Below are positions 61,925 through 64,000 of a stretch of 64,000 nt of DNA, in pieces. The notes below the pieces were generated by a model. That model was not told where the DNA came from and made no database searches. It was given only the letters and a program-made list of their open reading frames with translations. The translations under genes and the position numbers were made by a program. Positions within the stretch are counted from its first letter, which is position 1; the number at the start of each line of letters is the position of its first letter. Location: positions 62,001 through 126,000 of the forward strand of contig NZ_JANHDO010000001.1 of the NCBI RefSeq assembly GCF_024494575.1. The letters run 5' to 3'. This stretch comes from Halorubrum salinum. Its GTDB lineage: Archaea > Halobacteriota > Halobacteria > Halobacteriales > Haloferacaceae.

Positions 61925-63598
61925 TCACCTGACGTTCCGGTGCATGTCGAAGGGAAGCCCCTCGACGCCGTCGCGCTGGAAGGAGTTGATCGCGTCGTTG
62001 ACCTCGTGGTAGCCCAAGATCCCCTCCTGAATCATCCGGTTTATCAGCTCCGCGCGGAACTCGAGGTCGTCGTAGATGTCGCGGGTGTCCGCGTAGCCGA
62101 GCAGCGTCGCGATCTGCTCTTCTAACACGTAGGAGTTGTTCATCCCCTGGAAGACGATCTCGTCTTCGACTGGGTCCCAGCTGAACACCTCGCGGGTGAC
62201 GACGCCCTCCATCTCTTTCGAGTACCCCTCGATCTCCTGAACGCTCGTCACCCGACGCAACACCTTGTCGCCCTGTTTCACCCGGTTCTGGAACAGCGCC
62301 ACGTCGGCGTTGTCCATGAACGTCTCCGGGACGTTGATCGGCTCGGAGGTGAACCGCTGGATCATCGAGACGATGTCTGACGCGTGGAAGGTAAGCATGA
62401 CCGGGTGACCGGTCTGGGCCGCCTGGAACGCCATGCGACCCTCGGCACCGCGGACCTCGCCCACGATGATGTAGTCGGGGCGCGACCGCAGCGCGGCGGC
62501 GACGAGATCGAACATGTCCACGTCCGAACTGCCCTCACCGCCGCCCTCCCGGGTCAGCAGCTGCTGCCACGTGCTGTGCGGCGGGATGACCTCCGCCGTG
62601 TCCTCCGCGGTGTAGATCTTGGAGTCGTCGGGGATGTACGAGAGGATGGCGTTCAGCGTCGTCGTCTTCCCCGAGGCCGTCTCTCCGACGACGAACACCG
62701 TCTGTTCGTTCTCCAGACAGAGCCAGAGGTACGCCGCGAGTTCGGGCGACAGCGTCCCCCAGTTCGTGATCTGGTTGATAGACAGCGGCACCTCCTCGCC
62801 CTGTCGGATCGTGAGCGAGGACCCCTTCAGGGAGACGTCGTCCGAGTAGATGATGTTGATACGCGAACCGTCCGGCAGCGTGGAGTCGACGATGGGGTCG
62901 GAGTCGGACAGCGGGTCGCCGATCCGCTCGCCCATGTTGCGGAGCCAGTTGTCGAACTCCTTCGGCGTCCCGAAGTCGACCGTCGTCTCCAGCATCCCGA
63001 ACGTCCCGTGGTCGACGTGACACTCCTTGGGGCCGATGACGTGAATGTCCTCGTTCGCCGGGTCGCGCATCACCGGTTCCAGCGGTCCGAGCCCGACGAT
63101 GTCGCGGTTGAGCCGGTATCGGATGTTCTGGTAGGTCTCCTCCGTGACGGAGAGTTTCCCCATGTTCCGCACCTTCGAGAGCCCCCGCCGCCAGCCGGTC
63201 GTGTGGTCGTCGACGTGGGTCACCTGCTCTAACAGCTCCTCTATGAGGTCGTCGTACTCCGCCTCGGAGTCGGGCGCGCTGTGTTGACCGCTCACGGAGA
63301 GCAGCCGGTTTTTCACCTCGTTGAGGATCTGCGCCTGCGGCCCGGACACCTCCGGCTCGATGGCGTAGTACTTGGTGTCCTGTCCGAGGTCGCCGTAGAT
63401 GTGGCTGTATATGGGGCCGCCGACCGGGTAGATGACGTTCGGCCGGTTCGACTCGTACTCCGATTTCGGCTCCTCGATGAACTGGGGGAACTCTCCGGTG
63501 ATCTGTTTGAACTCCCGGAGGTGCTCACGGAGATGCGGCCGCCGCATGGCTGCTTTCCGGAGTTCTTCGGACGGTTTCGCGGTGCCGTGTTCGGTCAT
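61925..63598 (-). CDS. arlI: Archaellum motor/secretion ATPase ArlI (FlaI)
   Basis: A 557-residue type IV-pilus-like secretion ATPase that powers assembly and rotation of the archaellum. An N-terminal domain (about 1-250) includes 'GLGPLEPVMRDPANEDIHVIGPKECHVDHG' and 'DSTLPDGSRINIIY'. Walker A is VGETASGKTTTLN (304-316), the Asp box follows, Walker B 'DYIIVGEVRG' (375-384), and a His box 'TGHPVMLTFHASD' (396-408). It starts 22 nt after arlH. Together with arlJ it forms the archaellum motor; the archaellins and stator-associated genes would lie to the right of the window. Confidence 0.95.
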   Translation of the reverse strand: MTEHGTAKPSEELRKAAMRRPHLREHLREFKQITGEFPQFIEEPKSEYESNRPNVIYPVGGPIYSHIYGDLGQDTKYYAIEPEVSGPQAQILNEVKNRLLSVSGQHSAPDSEAEYDDLIEELLEQVTHVDDHTTGWRRGLSKVRNMGKLSVTEETYQNIRYRLNRDIVGLGPLEPVMRDPANEDIHVIGPKECHVDHGTFGMLETTVDFGTPKEFDNWLRNMGERIGDPLSDSDPIVDSTLPDGSRINIIYSDDVSLKGSSLTIRQGEEVPLSINQITNWGTLSPELAAYLWLCLENEQTVFVVGETASGKTTTLNAILSYIPDDSKIYTAEDTAEVIPPHSTWQQLLTREGGGEGSSDVDMFDLVAAALRSRPDYIIVGEVRGAEGRMAFQAAQTGHPVMLTFHASDIVSMIQRFTSEPINVPETFMDNADVALFQNRVKQGDKVLRRVTSVQEIEGYSKEMEGVVTREVFSWDPVEDEIVFQGMNNSYVLEEQIATLLGYADTRDIYDDLEFRAELINRMIQEGILGYHEVNDAINSFQRDGVEGLPFDMHRNVR

Positions 63599-63619
63599 GA
63601 TATCTTTGTGGGTTGGTGG

Positions 63620-64000
63620 CTACGCGACGCTGCGGCTCTCGATGACGATTCCGGTCCCGGACCGAACCGAGAACCCGATCGTGTCCCCGACCTGTTCGCC
63701 CATCCCGGCGAACCGCTTCACGTTGATCTGTCGCCGGATGTCGTTGCCGACCTCGATCATCTCCAGTTCTAAGAAGACGTCCGCGATGGAACGGAACGGG
63801 CCGATGGCCTCGTCGTCGACGGCGGAGGGATCCACGGTCAACACGACCACTTTCCCCTGCGAGATTATCTCTCTGAAAAAGGAGATGATCTCGAGGGCCG
63901 CCTGCCGCTCCTCGTTCTTCCTGACGAGCGCTTCGAAGGTGGGATCGTTCCGGAAGATGGCGTCGAACGTGTCTAAGAAGACGACGTCCGAGTTCCACAT
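63620..64000 (-). CDS. arlH: Archaellum motor regulator ArlH (FlaH), 5' part beyond the window
   Basis: The visible 126 residues form the C-terminal half of ArlH, a KaiC/RecA-like ATP-binding subunit that binds ArlI and stabilises the motor. The segment includes the Walker B-like '[12 protein letters not shown]', '[50 protein letters not shown]' and '[23 protein letters not shown]' at the end. The reading frame runs off the right edge, and the ATG at 64000 is internal. It precedes arlI and arlJ in the same orientation, the standard archaellum gene order HIJ. Confidence 0.92.
   Translation of the reverse strand: MWNSDVVFLDTFDAIFRNDPTFEALVRKNEERQAALEIISFFREIISQGKVVVLTVDPSAVDDEAIGPFRSIADVFLELEMIEVGNDIRRQINVKRFAGMGEQVGDTIGFSVRSGTGIVIESRSVA

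Noticed and set aside
1-64000. CRISPR arrays, complete IS elements, integrases, rRNA
   Set aside because: I found no regularly spaced repeats, transposase or integrase motifs, or rRNA-like sequence in the window. Only the hairpin remnant at 46150 hints at an old element.

Overview
The window looks like a piece of chromosome from a halophilic archaeon (class Halobacteria), most likely a Halorubrum-like species. The DNA is very GC-rich, the proteins are strongly acidic (Asp/Glu-rich), and the set of genes is archaeal: RadA, TBP, Orc1/Cdc6, Hel308, a KEOPS subunit, PurO, archaellum genes and haloarchaeal-only small proteins. Many genes have a TATA-like box (TTTAWR type) centred about 25-30 nt before the start codon, which implies leaderless mRNAs. 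I use this repeatedly to choose starts. Genus is an inference; there is no rRNA in the window.

Layout. 1-7.4 kb: information processing genes (radA cut by the left edge, an HTH-ACT regulator, a Rad3/XPD-type helicase, tbp, a tRNA G10-type methyltransferase, an Orc1/Cdc6 paralog). 7.5-20.7 kb: housekeeping metabolism and membrane genes (rpiA, a 55-aa histone-fold-like protein, larB, a sensor kinase, an MFS exporter, mdh, metY, an SPFH protein, uvrB). 21.1-30.6 kb: a complete arginine pathway block, argG-argH then lysW-lysX-argC-argB-argD-argE-argF, in which glutamate is carried on the LysW protein through ATGA/GTGA-type overlapping genes. The LysW here has lost every zinc-ribbon cysteine. 30.6-34.9 kb: an alanine-glyoxylate-type aminotransferase and an APC permease fused to two UspA domains, preceded by a 28-codon upstream ORF.

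34.9-45.8 kb is the most interesting accessory region: a five-gene minus-strand operon for a membrane-bound molybdo-iron-sulfur reductase (FeS subunit, NrfD-type membrane anchor, Tat-exported catalytic subunit with a cysteine Mo ligand, TorD-type chaperone, Mrp FeS carrier). It is transcribed divergently from a membrane-anchored PAS-GAF-HTH regulator of the Bat/DmsR type. Between them lie two 17-bp direct repeats 53 bp apart, i.e. on the same DNA face. A CobW-type GTPase with a His-rich segment follows. The module looks like an anaerobic or alternative respiratory system of the tetrathionate/arsenate/polysulfide reductase group; the substrate is not determined by sequence alone.

45.9-55 kb: a second APC permease overlapping an RCK/TrkA-like gene, an ArsA/Get3-type ATPase, the CstA transporter, a cupin and several haloarchaea-type small proteins, then purO and a tRNA-Gln(CTG). 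56-64 kb: cgi121 and hel308 (overlapping, with a poly-T terminator and a C-terminal PCNA-binding motif on Hel308), htpX, and the archaellum motor genes arlJ, arlI and a truncated arlH at the right edge. I see no CRISPR array, complete insertion sequence, rRNA or recognisable origin repeat.
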